Shown piece by piece: positions 18,007-25,694 of a DNA stretch of 50,930 bases. Where the stretch lies: positions 1 through 50,930 of the forward strand of contig JAHDKO010000071.1 in assembly GCA_018436855.1 (NCBI GenBank), read 5' to 3'. Source of the DNA: Deltaproteobacteria bacterium (GTDB lineage: Bacteria; Desulfobacterota; Desulfomonilia; UBA1062). The notes under the pieces are model-generated. The model was not told the origin of the DNA. It did not search any database and was given only the letters and a program-made list of their open reading frames with translations. How positions within the stretch are numbered: the stretch's first letter is position 1; every line of letters begins with the position of its first letter. The translations under genes were made by a program, and so were the position numbers.

Positions 18007-18227
18007 TTGGCCTGATCTATCAGTTCATCGATATTGTGCCCGTCGAACTTGCCCTTCCTGACAAACTCATTGATCTTGTTGATATCGGCACCGTTATCTA
18101 CCGCCGCATTGATTCTGTCGATTTTTCTCTTGAGGTGATCGAGCCTTCCGGCCTTTGCCACCCTGGACATCAGGTGAACGATTTCCTGATCTTTCCACCA
18201 TGAAAAATCTTTCATTTGGTCACTCAC
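18003..18227 (-). CDS. Small helical protein of unknown function
   Basis: The 74-residue protein starts at GTG 18227 with GGAGG 9 bases upstream, which decides the start. It is acidic/basic mixed and almost entirely helical: WWKDQEIVHLMSRVAKAGRL, then HLKRKIDRINAAVDNGADI and KINEFVRKGKFDGHNIDEL. The ankyrin-like phrase VDNGADIN is too short to call a repeat. It is the first gene of a two-gene unit with 17752-18006. The function is unknown. Confidence 0.58.
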   Translation of the reverse strand: MSDQMKDFSWWKDQEIVHLMSRVAKAGRLDHLKRKIDRINAAVDNGADINKINEFVRKGKFDGHNIDELIDQAK

Positions 18228-18680
18228 AGTTCTGTTTCCTCCGTTATATAGAGTGTTTCCATGTATTCCCTCTTTCGGTAATTCGATTAAAAATGTATAA
18301 AGTTATTGTTTAAATAATATATTACGGGGTGTATTGAACATCTCAATACCTTGATCACTAATTTATTTATTTAATGAATAAATTATTAAGGTTATAAATG
18401 ATTAAATATTAGAACCGCTCTATTCCTTCATGGGGAAACCCCCTGGATTTCGCTGAAATCATCAATGACAGGCATTGAAAAACTGCAGGGCATTCATATT
18501 CAAGAGAAAACCTCTCCCAACCCCAGGTACGGCGCCACGGGAATACCTGCGGACTTGAGCGGCACACCAGATGGCCGGAGCTACTGAATTATTGTTAAGT
18601 ATTGGATAAAACATCATTCCCATGTCGATAGAACGGTCGGAATCATTGATTAAAAACGTGATTAATCTAATAGTAATACT
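18228..18680. other. AT-rich non-coding tract with several perfect dyads
   Basis: About 450 bases between the divergent genes at 18227 and 18681 hold no credible gene and are far more AT-rich than the rest of the window. Three perfect inverted repeats are visible: TAATATATTA (18315-18324), GTATTGA-N5-TCAATAC (18331-18349) and TAATTTATT-N9-AATAAATTA (18359-18385). They could be operators for the ribbon-helix-helix protein, promoters for both flanking genes, or replication/partition sites of a mobile element. Composition suggests foreign DNA. Confidence 0.6.
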
Positions 18681-18857
18681 ATGAAGAAATATGAACGCTC
18701 TCAGTACACAATGAGACTCGATAGTGACCTGATGAAAAAAGTCAAAATCTTGGCAATCGAGGAAGGGAAGAAGACCAACAACGTCATTGAAGAAGCCCTT
18801 AATGATCTGCTGAGAAAATACGATATCAGCCCATCCCGGGAAGAAGAAAGCTCCTGA
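18681..18857 (+). CDS. Ribbon-helix-helix (Arc/CopG-type) small DNA-binding protein
   Basis: This 58-residue protein is easily missed because of its length. It starts MKKYERSQYTMRLDSDLMKK; the YTMRLDSD strand followed by LMKKVKILAIEEGKKTNNVI, then EEALNDLLRKY, is the classic beta-alpha-alpha arrangement of ribbon-helix-helix repressors. The strand residues T/R/D would contact the DNA major groove as a dimer. The family includes antitoxins and plasmid or phage repressors. No toxin gene follows, so autoregulation of nearby genes through the dyads in the preceding AT-rich tract is more likely. No good Shine-Dalgarno sequence is seen. Confidence 0.72.
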   Translation: MKKYERSQYTMRLDSDLMKKVKILAIEEGKKTNNVIEEALNDLLRKYDISPSREEESS

Positions 18858-19250
18858 GCCCCGAGATGAGCTGATGGGATAATACGCTGCTATCGGTCTC
18901 TTTGCCGGGTGCGAACAGGGTGAATGCCTGCGCAGGAGGATGCATCAATCCACCGGGTATCGGCCCGGGCGATGCAGCCGCTGAACTATACATGCGCGCC
19001 TTTGATCCGGGGCATTGCCGGATGGGCCTTCCGCCCTTTCGAGCGGGGCTTCGCCGGAGGCGGTCGCGCGGCGCATTGCACATGCGCAGGTGAACCCGGA
19101 GGCACATCATTCATCCGCCCGTTTTGCACCTTCCGGGAAGAACGGTCGTATGCCCGCCTGCGCAAAAAAGGCCCGCCACTCCACCGGCTTTCATTCCGAG
19201 ACAGTCAAAGAGCGGTTCTCCGGCGGGTCCGATCCGTGCCGGCAGGCGGA
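18858..19250. other. Non-coding accessory stretch
   Basis: No convincing gene on either strand. Open frames here have poor composition, no ribosome-binding site and no recognisable motif. Several GC-rich fragments such as GCCTGCGCAGG resemble the palindromes near 17620-17664 but are not perfect. Confidence 0.5.
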
Positions 19251-19547
19251 TTACCGCTGCTCGTCCACCACCTCGTAGTTACCGGTCTGTTCGCACCATC
19301 CATATGCCTCGTCTTTTGAGACAGGCTGGATATTGGAACCGCCGTACCAGATCTCCGAACCCGGGAAGGCATGAAACCGGGAAAAAAGCCCCCCTTCCAG
19401 GAGAATAAAATAGTTCCCGTCTTCTGTCCTGTACAGGGTCTCGACCTCATGGAGAAAACCGCCCGGGCTTTCTCCCGGACTCCAGTCCGCCAGTTTTTCG
19501 GAAACAGCGGGGTCATATTCGTTGACATCGAAGGGAAGCTCGATCAT
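19251..19547 (-). CDS. Conserved small protein of unknown function (GNYFILSEGGLFSR family, copy 2)
   Basis: The start at ATG 19547 (MIELPFDVNEYDP) is preferred over the one two codons earlier because AAGGGGG then lies about 7 bases upstream. The 98-residue protein matches the one at 17166-17492 throughout: VETLYRTEDGNYFILLEGG, LFSRFHAFPGSEIWYGGS, and EAYGWCEQTGNYEVVDE. The conserved single cysteine in WCE(E/Q)TGN and the YGGS motif are presumably structural or functional. The role is unknown. Confidence 0.68.
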   Translation of the reverse strand: MIELPFDVNEYDPAVSEKLADWSPGESPGGFLHEVETLYRTEDGNYFILLEGGLFSRFHAFPGSEIWYGGSNIQPVSKDEAYGWCEQTGNYEVVDEQR

Positions 19548-19994
19548 TTTCATACCCCCTTGCTGATGACTGCCGCAGAATCATGCTGTAATCACAATGG
19601 CCAGGGGAAGAGATCCGAAGATACATCCAGGCATGATCAGAGGTCATCCTTTCCTCCGGACGCCTCTGTGAATCCAGGGCAGCACGATTGAACTCCGTTT
19701 TTTTGTATGATGATCTATTATAGGCATCACCACAGCAGCTTCAAATGTCCGCGGGCGGGGCATCCCCCCAAGGGGTGTCAATGCGGATGCCGGAACACCC
19801 TTTTCCCTGTGTCTGAAGGGCGCCGGTCCGTTCCAGGTCGGTTCCCCCTGTTGCCGGTTTATTCATTGATCGCTGAGTTTTTAGGTATTCACCGACGCTT
19901 GGAGATCTGTGCTTATCGCATCGGCCGGATACCAGGAGTGAACGGAACCATGACCCTCTCGTTTTTTATCCAGTGGGCACTATATATTGTTTCT
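19548..19994. other. Intergenic stretch between the small-protein genes
   Basis: The frame upstream of ATG 19995 stays open to 19707, but its N-terminal part has a composition unlike real protein and no family features. An alternative start at 19950 (GGAG about 11 bases upstream) would add a hydrophobic segment MTLSFFIQWALYIVS to the following gene. Nothing else is seen. Confidence 0.45.
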
Positions 19995-20255
19995 ATGGAA
20001 TATAATCATATTTCCTTGTCAGAAAAAGGGAACCCTGCCTCGGGAACCAGGGTGCTGTCCCATATCGAGATCAGATCGTTCTGCGGGAACCACCGGCTGT
20101 ATCTGAAGGAAACCGGTGACTGCCTCGCCATCTTCCTGAATCAGAAGGAAGCTCTCCGGACGGCCTCTGTGGTGGATCGTGCGTTGAGATGGGCGCGGAG
20201 CAACTGGAAAAAGGATATCCGTCGACAGGACATCCCGCCGGGTTGCAGAACATGA
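19995..20255 (+). CDS. Small protein of unknown function, paralogous to the next gene
   Basis: From ATG 19995 the protein has 86 residues. The segment HRLYLKETGDCLAIFLNQ followed by KEALRTASVVDRAL matches QLRLRPTGDVIGSFINHW and EALRAAEAAERAL in the downstream gene, so the pair is a tandem duplication of a beta-beta-helix module. The stop overlaps the next start (ATGA), implying coupled translation. The start is uncertain: no good ribosome-binding site is present, and a start at 19950 would add 15 hydrophobic residues that could be a membrane anchor. The function is unknown. Confidence 0.5.
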   Translation: MEYNHISLSEKGNPASGTRVLSHIEIRSFCGNHRLYLKETGDCLAIFLNQKEALRTASVVDRALRWARSNWKKDIRRQDIPPGCRT

Positions 20256-20584
20256 GCACGACGATCAGGGGAAAACCGGCATTCCCGGATAATCCGGCAG
20301 AATACAGAAACGCTCGCACGGGCGAGGGGGAGACGGATTTCGAGTATATCGAGTTCGTGGAGGCGGAGGGGAAACACCAGCTCCGGCTCAGGCCCACCGG
20401 AGACGTCATCGGTTCGTTCATCAACCACTGGGAAGCCCTGCGGGCGGCGGAAGCCGCGGAACGCGCGCTGCACGCCATCATGCGTTACCAGGAGCGCACG
20501 GGAAACCTGAGCCCCCTGCCCTCTCTGTCCGATGCCAGGGCCATACAGAAATTCAAACGGGCAAAAGCGGGCGCAGGGATTTGA
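20252..20584 (+). CDS. Small protein of unknown function, paralogous to the preceding gene
   Basis: The 110-residue protein starts at ATG 20252, overlapping the upstream stop by four bases. Its core IEFVEAEGKHQLRLRPTGD is followed by FINHWEALRAAEAAERALHA and a basic tail. The last codons and stop (20571-20584) lie in a stretch that matches 20 of 25 bases of the tRNA-Thr 3' end at 22044 onward, so its C-terminus may have been created or altered by an integration event. I do not recognise the family. Confidence 0.52.
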   Translation: MSTTIRGKPAFPDNPAEYRNARTGEGETDFEYIEFVEAEGKHQLRLRPTGDVIGSFINHWEALRAAEAAERALHAIMRYQERTGNLSPLPSLSDARAIQKFKRAKAGAGI

Positions 20585-20595
20585 TTCTTGCACCT
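20571..20595 (-). repeat. Degenerate tRNA-Thr 3'-end-like remnant
   Basis: Twenty of twenty-five bases match the T-arm/acceptor end of tRNA-Thr at 22046-22074 in the same orientation. It lies 100 bases outside the exact 21-base copy at 20671 and may be an older attachment scar. Chance or a different tRNA source is possible. Confidence 0.35.
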
Positions 20596-20670
20596 TCGGG
20601 ATGTAGTCGTACCTAGTCGTTGAATCGAAAATCAGGGAGATTCAGAAGCGCATAACGTATTGAAATCAAG

Positions 20671-20691
20671 AGCCAGCGCAGGGACTTGAAC
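20671..20691 (-). repeat. Attachment-site copy: exact 21-base duplicate of the tRNA-Thr 3' end
   Basis: These 21 bases are identical to 22044-22064, the discriminator base, acceptor strand and part of the T-arm of tRNA-Thr(CGT), in direct orientation. Outside the repeat the sequences diverge at once. This is the standard att duplication left by tyrosine-recombinase elements at a tRNA 3' end. Confidence 0.8.
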
Positions 20692-20845
20692 ACGTCGCCC
20701 ATCTTGGTTTTATGCTATTTTGCGGGTGTTCTTCGGCGCTTTTATCGCACATGATACCCCTGAGGAAAGCCAGGAGTGGTAAATTGATTTAGGAAGTGTT
20801 GGATTTGAACCTGTGATCATCTGTATCTCAGAGAGGAAAACAGAC

Positions 20846-21109
20846 TCACTTTAGTCGATACACCTCGCGCCTGTATCCGGTTTCAATGACATAGACCACA
20901 AGCACTTTATCCATAATCTCATACAGGACCCGGTAATCCCCCACCCTGATGCGGTAGGTGTTGTCCGAGCCTTTCAGCTTTTCAGACCCCGTCATTCTCG
21001 GATTATCCCTGAGTGGTTCTATCGCCGCGTACAGGCGTACCTGGATCCGGCGGGGGAGCTTGCGAAAAGACCTGGCGGCATGGGCGCTGAACTTGATCGT
21101 ATAGCTCAT
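20846..21109 (-). CDS. RelE/ParE-superfamily mRNA-interferase toxin
   Basis: The 87-residue basic protein has the RelE fold signatures: YTIKFSAHAARSFRKLPRRI, then LRDNPRMTGSEKLKGSDNTY, RIRVGDYRVLYEIMDK and VYVIETGYRREVY. The conserved RIRxGDYRVLY strand and the C-terminal arginine/tyrosine side chains are those used by RelE toxins to cut mRNA on the ribosome. Its start overlaps the antitoxin stop by one base (TAATG), typical of coupled expression with antitoxin first. It is a complete gene. A gyrase-type ParE activity cannot be ruled out from sequence, but the motif pattern favours RelE. Confidence 0.9.
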   Translation of the reverse strand: MSYTIKFSAHAARSFRKLPRRIQVRLYAAIEPLRDNPRMTGSEKLKGSDNTYRIRVGDYRVLYEIMDKVLVVYVIETGYRREVYRLK

Positions 21110-21357
21110 TACAGCTTGAGTTCTTTCTTGAGATCATCCCAGAGAACATCATCCCCCCCCTCTTCCTTGATCTTCCGGATTGTCTCCAGATCGGCCTTGT
21201 CCTCGATGGCTTTCAGCAGCTCATAATCTTCGATCGAAACGATCACGGCAACGTCCTTGCCCCTGCGCTGCAGGGCAACCCGGTTGCCGCCGTAGGTCAC
21301 CTTGTTCAGAACATCGGCCGTGTCTTTTCTCAGATCGCTTGTGGATACGCGTATCAT
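21109..21357 (-). CDS. Phd/YefM-family antitoxin
   Basis: From ATG 21357 the protein has 82 residues. Its N-terminal DNA-binding part reads IRVSTSDLRKDTADVLNKVT and YGGNRVALQRRGKDVAVIVS, the classic Phd/YefM strand-helix pattern, and the acidic C-terminus (IKEEGGDDVLWDDLKKEL) would wrap the toxin. The ATG at 21357 is preferred over a TTG three codons earlier, since GGGGGA is then about 10 bases upstream rather than touching the start. It should repress its own promoter with the toxin as co-repressor; a set of tandem 9-base repeats upstream fits this. Confidence 0.9.
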   Translation of the reverse strand: MIRVSTSDLRKDTADVLNKVTYGGNRVALQRRGKDVAVIVSIEDYELLKAIEDKADLETIRKIKEEGGDDVLWDDLKKELKL

Positions 21358-21374
21358 TTGTATCAATCCCCCTA

Positions 21375-21398
21375 TTTGTACCTTTTGTACTATTTGTA
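21375..21398 (-). promoter_or_regulatory. Three tandem 9-base operator repeats upstream of the antitoxin gene
   Basis: TTTGTA recurs at 21375, 21384 and 21393, an exact 9-base period, just upstream of the antitoxin ribosome-binding site. YefM-type antitoxins bind TGTACA-like sequences, and two of the repeats here read TTTGTAC, so this is the probable autoregulatory operator. Confidence 0.5.
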
Positions 21399-21561
21399 TT
21401 AACTATCGGCGAGATTGTCAATCTACATCATGAGCGAAAAATGACAGAGGCTTCGAACATACATCCGTTCTGCTCTGATGCAGCTTCCAGGGCACCTTGC
21501 ATCTTTTTCAGGTGAACCAAACAGGACATACATAGACGGAAAACAATGATACATCTTCCTA

Positions 21562-21987
21562 ATGAAAGAGGCAGACAAAACCGAGGTTGAAGTAATACAG
21601 ATAACTATAATTGTGAACGGCAAAGGCAACAAGCAGGGTAAGGTATCGCTTACCAGGACCGCTCAGGAAGTCGTTCGTGAACAAATCAAGCGGCTGGGGA
21701 AAAAGGGCTACAAGGGAGAGCTGCTGTTCCCCTCACGGAAAACCGGAGATGCTCTCACGGACATCCGTAAGCCTATCAAGACGGCCATGAAAAAGGCGGG
21801 AATCACCCGTAGGATCACCCCTCATATGTTCCGTCATTCGTTCGCCACGCACTTATTGGAAGCTGGCACGGATCTCCGGACGATCCAGGAACTCCTTGGT
21901 CACGAGCAAATCAGCACTACGCAGATATACACTCATGTGGCGATGACGAGAAAACAGGATGCTATCAACAGCCTGGAGATGGAGTAG
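21562..21987 (+). pseudogene. Truncated tyrosine recombinase/phage integrase (C-terminal catalytic part)
   Basis: Only about 141 residues remain. The C-terminal catalytic block is intact: [20 protein letters not shown] (H-x-x-R), [19 protein letters not shown] with the LGH box and the nucleophilic tyrosine. The core-binding N-terminal domain and the region that should carry the first catalytic arginine (GLRxxE) are missing, so it should be inactive. No ribosome-binding site precedes the ATG. The gene ends 57 bases from the tRNA-Thr 3' end, the normal position of an element's integrase. Confidence 0.85.
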
Positions 21988-22043
21988 TCATGGGTGTAGT
22001 CATTTGTAGTCATTTTGGAGAATCTTGAGTGCCTGTAAAGTGA

Positions 22044-22115
22044 AGCCAGCGCAGGGACTTGAACCCTGGACCTGCTGATTACGAATCAGCTGCTCTACCA
22101 CTGAGCTACGCTGGC
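22044..22115 (-). tRNA. tRNA-Thr (anticodon CGT)
   Basis: The 72-base sequence folds into a standard cloverleaf: acceptor stem GCCAGCG/CGCTGGC, D-arm GCTC-AGTGGTA-GAGC, anticodon stem GCTGA/TCAGC with loop TTCGTAA (anticodon CGT, threonine), and T-arm CAGGG-TTCAAGT-CCCTG. The CCA end is not encoded. Its 3' end is the integration target of the adjacent element. Confidence 0.97.
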
Positions 22116-22241
22116 AACGCAAGCTTTTTTACATAGAGCGTATCCATTGTCAATGGCTTACCGCAGGAGAGGTCCATTGCCCCCGGTCTTTTTCCCGAAG
22201 CCGATAATGTTGCCGGCATGCACGAGATCTGAACGGGCAGC

Positions 22242-22988
22242 CTAGAGGATCTGCCGCATGAACTGTTTTGTGCGATCGTGGGCCGGGTTCTTGAAGAAAT
22301 GCTCCGGGGAGCCCTCTTCCAGGATTTTCCCCTCGTCCATGAAGATGACCCGGTCGGACACCTCGCGGGCGAAGCCCATCTCGTGGGTCACCACGATCAT
22401 GGTCATGCCTTCCTTTGCGAGCTTGACCATGACGTCGAGCACCTCGCCGATCATCTCGGGGTCCAGCGCCGAGGTGGGCTCGTCGAAGAGCATGAGCTTG
22501 GGCTGCATGGCAAGGGCCCGGGCTATGGCGACCCGCTGCTGCTGTCCGCCCGAGAGCCTGGTGGGATACTCGCGCGCCTTCTCCAGGATCCCCACCTTTG
22601 CCAAGAGGTCTTTCGCGATCTTCTCGGCATCGCTCTTCGAGCGCTTCCGCACCACCTTCTGCGCCAGGGTGAGATTTTCGAGCACGGTCTTGTGCGGGAA
22701 GACGTTGAATTGCTGAAAGACCATGCCAACCTCTTCACGGACCTTGTTGATGTTGGTTTTGGGGTCGCTGATCTCGAAACCATCCACCATGATGGTCCCC
22801 GCGTTGATCTCCTCGAGCCGGTTGACCGAACGCAACAGGGTGCTCTTGCCCGAGCCCGAGGGTCCGATGATCACCACCTTCTCTCCGTCATAGACATCCA
22901 GCGAGACATTGTCCAATGCCTTTAAGGTTCCGAAGAACTTGACCACGCCCTTCATCTCGACCATCTTGCGGCGGGGGTCATTCTGCAC
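22242..22988 (-). CDS. Polar amino acid ABC transporter, ATP-binding protein (GlnQ/HisP family)
   Basis: From GTG 22988 the protein has 248 residues; GGAGGAG about 8 bases upstream supports this start, which overlaps the permease stop by 11 bases. Walker A is GPSGSGKST, the signature motif is [17 protein letters not shown], and Walker B is [14 protein letters not shown] followed by the H-loop [10 protein letters not shown]. The sequence is a textbook polar amino acid importer ATPase and ends normally. It is the third gene of the operon, after the binding protein and permease. It works at the cytoplasmic face to drive uptake. Confidence 0.95.
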   Translation of the reverse strand: MQNDPRRKMVEMKGVVKFFGTLKALDNVSLDVYDGEKVVIIGPSGSGKSTLLRSVNRLEEINAGTIMVDGFEISDPKTNINKVREEVGMVFQQFNVFPHKTVLENLTLAQKVVRKRSKSDAEKIAKDLLAKVGILEKAREYPTRLSGGQQQRVAIARALAMQPKLMLFDEPTSALDPEMIGEVLDVMVKLAKEGMTMIVVTHEMGFAREVSDRVIFMDEGKILEEGSPEHFFKNPAHDRTKQFMRQIL

Positions 22989-23790
22989 CGATTCTCTCCT
23001 CCATGATGCTGATGAGCTTGGACAGAAACAGGGTGATGATGAGATACACCAGGGCCACGATGGTGTAGGTCTCGAAATAGGTGAAGCTCTCGGCCGCAAA
23101 CTCCCGTCCCCGCCTCAGCAGGTCCGCCACGGCCAGAATCGATACCAGCGACGAGTCCTTGAGCAGGGCCACAAACTCGTTGCCCACCGGCGGCAGGATG
23201 GTTTTGAACGCCTGGGGCAGAATCACATGGTACATGGACTGGGAGTTCGACATGCCCAGAGATCGCGCCGCCTCGGTCTGGCCCATGGGTATGGACTGGA
23301 TTCCGGCCCGGAAGATCTCCCCCATGTAGGCACCGTAGCAGATCCCCATGGCGAACACCGCCGAGGGCAGCGGAGGCATCTGCACGATGCGGCCCAGGGC
23401 AAAGTAGATGTAGAAAAGCTGGACAAGAAGAGGAATCCCCCTGATCACCTCCACGTACAGAGACGCGATGCCGTTGATCAGAGGGTTCTTGGAGATCCTT
23501 CCCAGGCCCGTGAAGAGCCCGATGACCAGCGCGAGAAGAATGGAAAGCACGGTCACCTCAAAGGTCACCAGGATGCCGTCCGGCACGAACTTGATGATGT
23601 CCAGATACGGATCGGGCTTGGAGACCGCCAGATAGACGATTGTAGCGATGGCGCCGAAAAAGGCCACCCTCCACGCAGTGAAGAGCCCCGCATCCTTCTT
23701 GGAGGGGATGGCGGCCCCATCGCCGACGTCTATGGTGACGTGCCGTGCTTCTTCCTGTTGTGATTTTTTCTCGTCAGCTAGCGCAGCCAC
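22978..23790 (-). CDS. Polar amino acid ABC transporter, permease (HisM/GlnP family)
   Basis: The 270-residue inner-membrane protein starts at GTG 23790 and overlaps the binding-protein stop by 13 bases. After a hydrophilic N-terminal tail of about 40 residues come about five membrane helices. The EAA loop reads [20 protein letters not shown], the contact site for the ATPase. [20 protein letters not shown] is characteristic of the HisM/GlnM branch. A single permease gene implies a homodimer. The long charged N-terminal tail is a little unusual for the family. Confidence 0.94.
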   Translation of the reverse strand: MAALADEKKSQQEEARHVTIDVGDGAAIPSKKDAGLFTAWRVAFFGAIATIVYLAVSKPDPYLDIIKFVPDGILVTFEVTVLSILLALVIGLFTGLGRISKNPLINGIASLYVEVIRGIPLLVQLFYIYFALGRIVQMPPLPSAVFAMGICYGAYMGEIFRAGIQSIPMGQTEAARSLGMSNSQSMYHVILPQAFKTILPPVGNEFVALLKDSSLVSILAVADLLRRGREFAAESFTYFETYTIVALVYLIITLFLSKLISIMEERIGAE

Positions 23791-24584
23791 TTGACTTCGA
23801 GATCTTTATCGATTCCTTTTGCCTGGACCGCCTGGATCCCCTTGTTGATGAGATCGAGAACTTCCTGGTTGCCCTTTTTCACCACGATGCCGTAGCTCTC
23901 CTGGGTGAACGGCTCGCCCACGATCTTGAACTTGTCCTTGTACTCATCCCTCTGGAGGGCATAGTCGGCCGCCACCGGGGTGTCGCACACCACGCCCTGG
24001 ATCCTGCCCGACGCCATGTCCTCGAAGGCGAGGCCGATCTCGTCGTAGTTCTTCGCCTTGACGCCTTCGACCTTCTTGGCCTCCATTGCGCCGGTGGTTC
24101 CGATCTGTGCGCCCACCTGCTTGCCCGTCATGTCGGCGAGCACGGCCACACCTTCCAGGGTTTTGGGAACGGTGAGCACCTGGCCGGCATTGATATACGG
24201 CAGGGAAAAATCAAAAGTCTTCTTGCGCTCGTCGGTGATGGTCACCGATGAAATGACCGCGTCATAATTGCCCAGATCCAGGCCGCCGAAGATGCCGTCC
24301 CATGCGGTGTTCTTGAACTCGACCTTAAACCCGGCCTCCTGCGCCACCGCGCTCATGAAGTCGATATCGAACCCGACGATGTTCTTGTCCTTGTCGACCA
24401 TTTCCATGGGCGGCCAGGTCGCATCCGTTGCCACGATGAGAGTCTTCACCGGGGCAGCCTGCTCCTGAGTCGCCTGCTCCTGGGCGGCCTGCTGGGGCTC
24501 CTCCTGCTTCTGCTGGCACGAAGTCATGCCTGCTGCCAACCCGATGACCACGATGAAAGCCAAAAAATATTTCACGGTCTTCAT
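23778..24584 (-). CDS. Amino acid ABC transporter substrate-binding lipoprotein
   Basis: The 268-residue protein begins with a lipoprotein signal peptide ending in the lipobox GMTSC, with the lipidated cysteine at residue 23. A Gln/Glu/Ala-rich linker follows and then the bilobed family 3 binding domain: LIVATDATWPPMEMVDKDKN, GFDIDFMSAVAQEAGF, WDGIFGGLDLGNYDAVISS and ITDERKKTFDFSLPYI. These match polar amino acid receptors; the ligand cannot be fixed. AAGGGGAGG lies just before the ATG. It is anchored in the periplasm and delivers substrate to the permease encoded next. Confidence 0.94.
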   Translation of the reverse strand: MKTVKYFLAFIVVIGLAAGMTSCQQKQEEPQQAAQEQATQEQAAPVKTLIVATDATWPPMEMVDKDKNIVGFDIDFMSAVAQEAGFKVEFKNTAWDGIFGGLDLGNYDAVISSVTITDERKKTFDFSLPYINAGQVLTVPKTLEGVAVLADMTGKQVGAQIGTTGAMEAKKVEGVKAKNYDEIGLAFEDMASGRIQGVVCDTPVAADYALQRDEYKDKFKIVGEPFTQESYGIVVKKGNQEVLDLINKGIQAVQAKGIDKDLEVKWLR

Positions 24585-24879
24585 AGAATCCTCCCCTTAT
24601 GCTTTGGATAACTTTGATTATCTGTTCTGGTGCTGTCGAAAGCTAGCACTTTTCACCGGGGAAGTCCAGTGCTGAGAATAGTTGCCGCACGAGTCCCGCA
24701 GCAGCCCCGGGCATCCTGAACCGTGACAGGTTCGCCGCAGGGTCAGAGCAGCGAATCCTTGAGCGTTTCCGCCATGCATCAAGCCAGTATTCCCTTGACA
24801 AGAAAGGGCCGGGAGCTTATGTTCTCCATCAGGGTATAATGTTTTTTTACGTATTAATAACAACGAACTAGGAAAGTGA

Positions 24880-25542
24880 ATGGCAAGAGGTTCCGAGAGA
24901 AGAAAAGAAGAGACGAGAGAGAGAATCATCTCGGCTGCATGTGAGCTCTTCAGCAAATACGGTTATCACAACACCCAGGTCATGGACATCGTCAAGATTG
25001 TGGGGATGTCCGCGGGAACGTTCTATAACCACTTCCACGACAAAAAAGACCTGTATCGCCAGCTCACCCTCGAGAGCCTGGAGAGCCTGAGGATCAATGT
25101 GAAGAAGATGCGCGAGCCGGTCGATATCTGGAACCCCAGTGCCAGGAGCCAGACCCTTCAGGAGATGTTCGACGCCATCTTTGATTACATCGACAGCAAC
25201 CCCCAGCAGTTCATCATGCTCCTGCGCGGCGGATTCGGCGTGGATGAAGAGCTTGACGGAAACGTCTGGAGCTACTTCCTGGGCTTTGCAGAGGACGCCG
25301 GAGAAGACGTCCAGCGGTGGATGGGCGAAGGGGTCATCGAGGGAATAGACCCCATGTTTTTCGGCCATGCCTGTGTGGGAATGTGCATCCAGGCCATCCA
25401 CAGCTACCTGATCGAAAAGCGCAACACCCGCGAAGAGGTGATCGCCAACCTCATAAAAATGGTCCTGGCCATGTTCGAGGCCTATCTCACGGAAGAAGGC
25501 CGCAGGGCACTGGAAGCAGGAAATATCCAGACAACCCTTTAG
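24880..25542 (+). CDS. TetR/AcrR-family transcriptional regulator (copy 1)
   Basis: The 220-residue protein has an N-terminal HTH (ERIISAACELFSKYGYHNTQ, then VMDIVKIVGMSAGTFYNHF) and a helical ligand-binding domain. It is closely related along its whole length to the regulator at 29726-30385, and the recognition helices are nearly identical (GMSAGTFYNHF versus GMSAGTFYHYF), so both probably read the same operator. The gene precedes, and is separated by 411 bases from, the acyl-CoA dehydrogenase operon. TetR proteins in such contexts usually sense an acyl-CoA intermediate. A TATAAT box lies about 46 bases upstream of the start. Confidence 0.93.
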   Translation: MARGSERRKEETRERIISAACELFSKYGYHNTQVMDIVKIVGMSAGTFYNHFHDKKDLYRQLTLESLESLRINVKKMREPVDIWNPSARSQTLQEMFDAIFDYIDSNPQQFIMLLRGGFGVDEELDGNVWSYFLGFAEDAGEDVQRWMGEGVIEGIDPMFFGHACVGMCIQAIHSYLIEKRNTREEVIANLIKMVLAMFEAYLTEEGRRALEAGNIQTTL

Positions 25543-25647
25543 CGGCTGGTCCACCCTCTTTCCCTTCCCTTAGAAAACGCCGGGGGATCGTCATACAAGG
25601 GATACATCACGGGGTTGGTCTGCCGGCCGGGAAATTTTTCAAGGACC

Positions 25648-25675
25648 TTGACATCAAAAGAGAAATAGTTATTAT
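25648..25675 (+). promoter_or_regulatory. Sigma-70-type promoter of the acyl-CoA dehydrogenase operon
   Basis: A perfect TTGACA (25648-25653) is followed after 16 bases by TATTAT (25670-25675, five of six consensus bases). It points toward the dehydrogenase genes and lies in a locally AT-rich stretch. Transcription would begin near 25683. Confidence 0.65.
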
Positions 25676-25694
25676 TTGTTGATAATGAGATTTC
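25662..25694. promoter_or_regulatory. Imperfect inverted repeat, candidate TetR operator
   Basis: GAAAT at 25662 and ATTTC at 25690 are the outer arms, and ATTAT-N6-ATAAT forms the inner arms. The dyad covers the -10 box and start site, a typical place for TetR repression. The nearby TetR gene makes this the likely, but unproven, ligand. Confidence 0.4.

Larger units (their letters stand above)
20671..22064. mobile_element. Decayed tRNA-Thr-associated integrative element
   Basis: The segment is bounded by 21-base direct repeats of the tRNA-Thr 3' end. It holds a toxin-antitoxin pair and a truncated tyrosine integrase adjacent to the intact tRNA, the usual position of int. At only 1.4 kb and with a broken integrase it is a remnant kept perhaps by the toxin-antitoxin module. 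Confidence 0.7.

Noticed and set aside
20791-20815. Another tRNA T-arm remnant in the segment before the toxin gene
   Set aside because: GGTTCAAATCC is visible on the minus strand, but the flanking stem bases do not pair and no other tRNA parts are present, so chance is as likely.
21562-21987. Functional integrase
   Set aside because: The N-terminal domain and the region of the first catalytic arginine are missing and no ribosome-binding site precedes the remaining frame.
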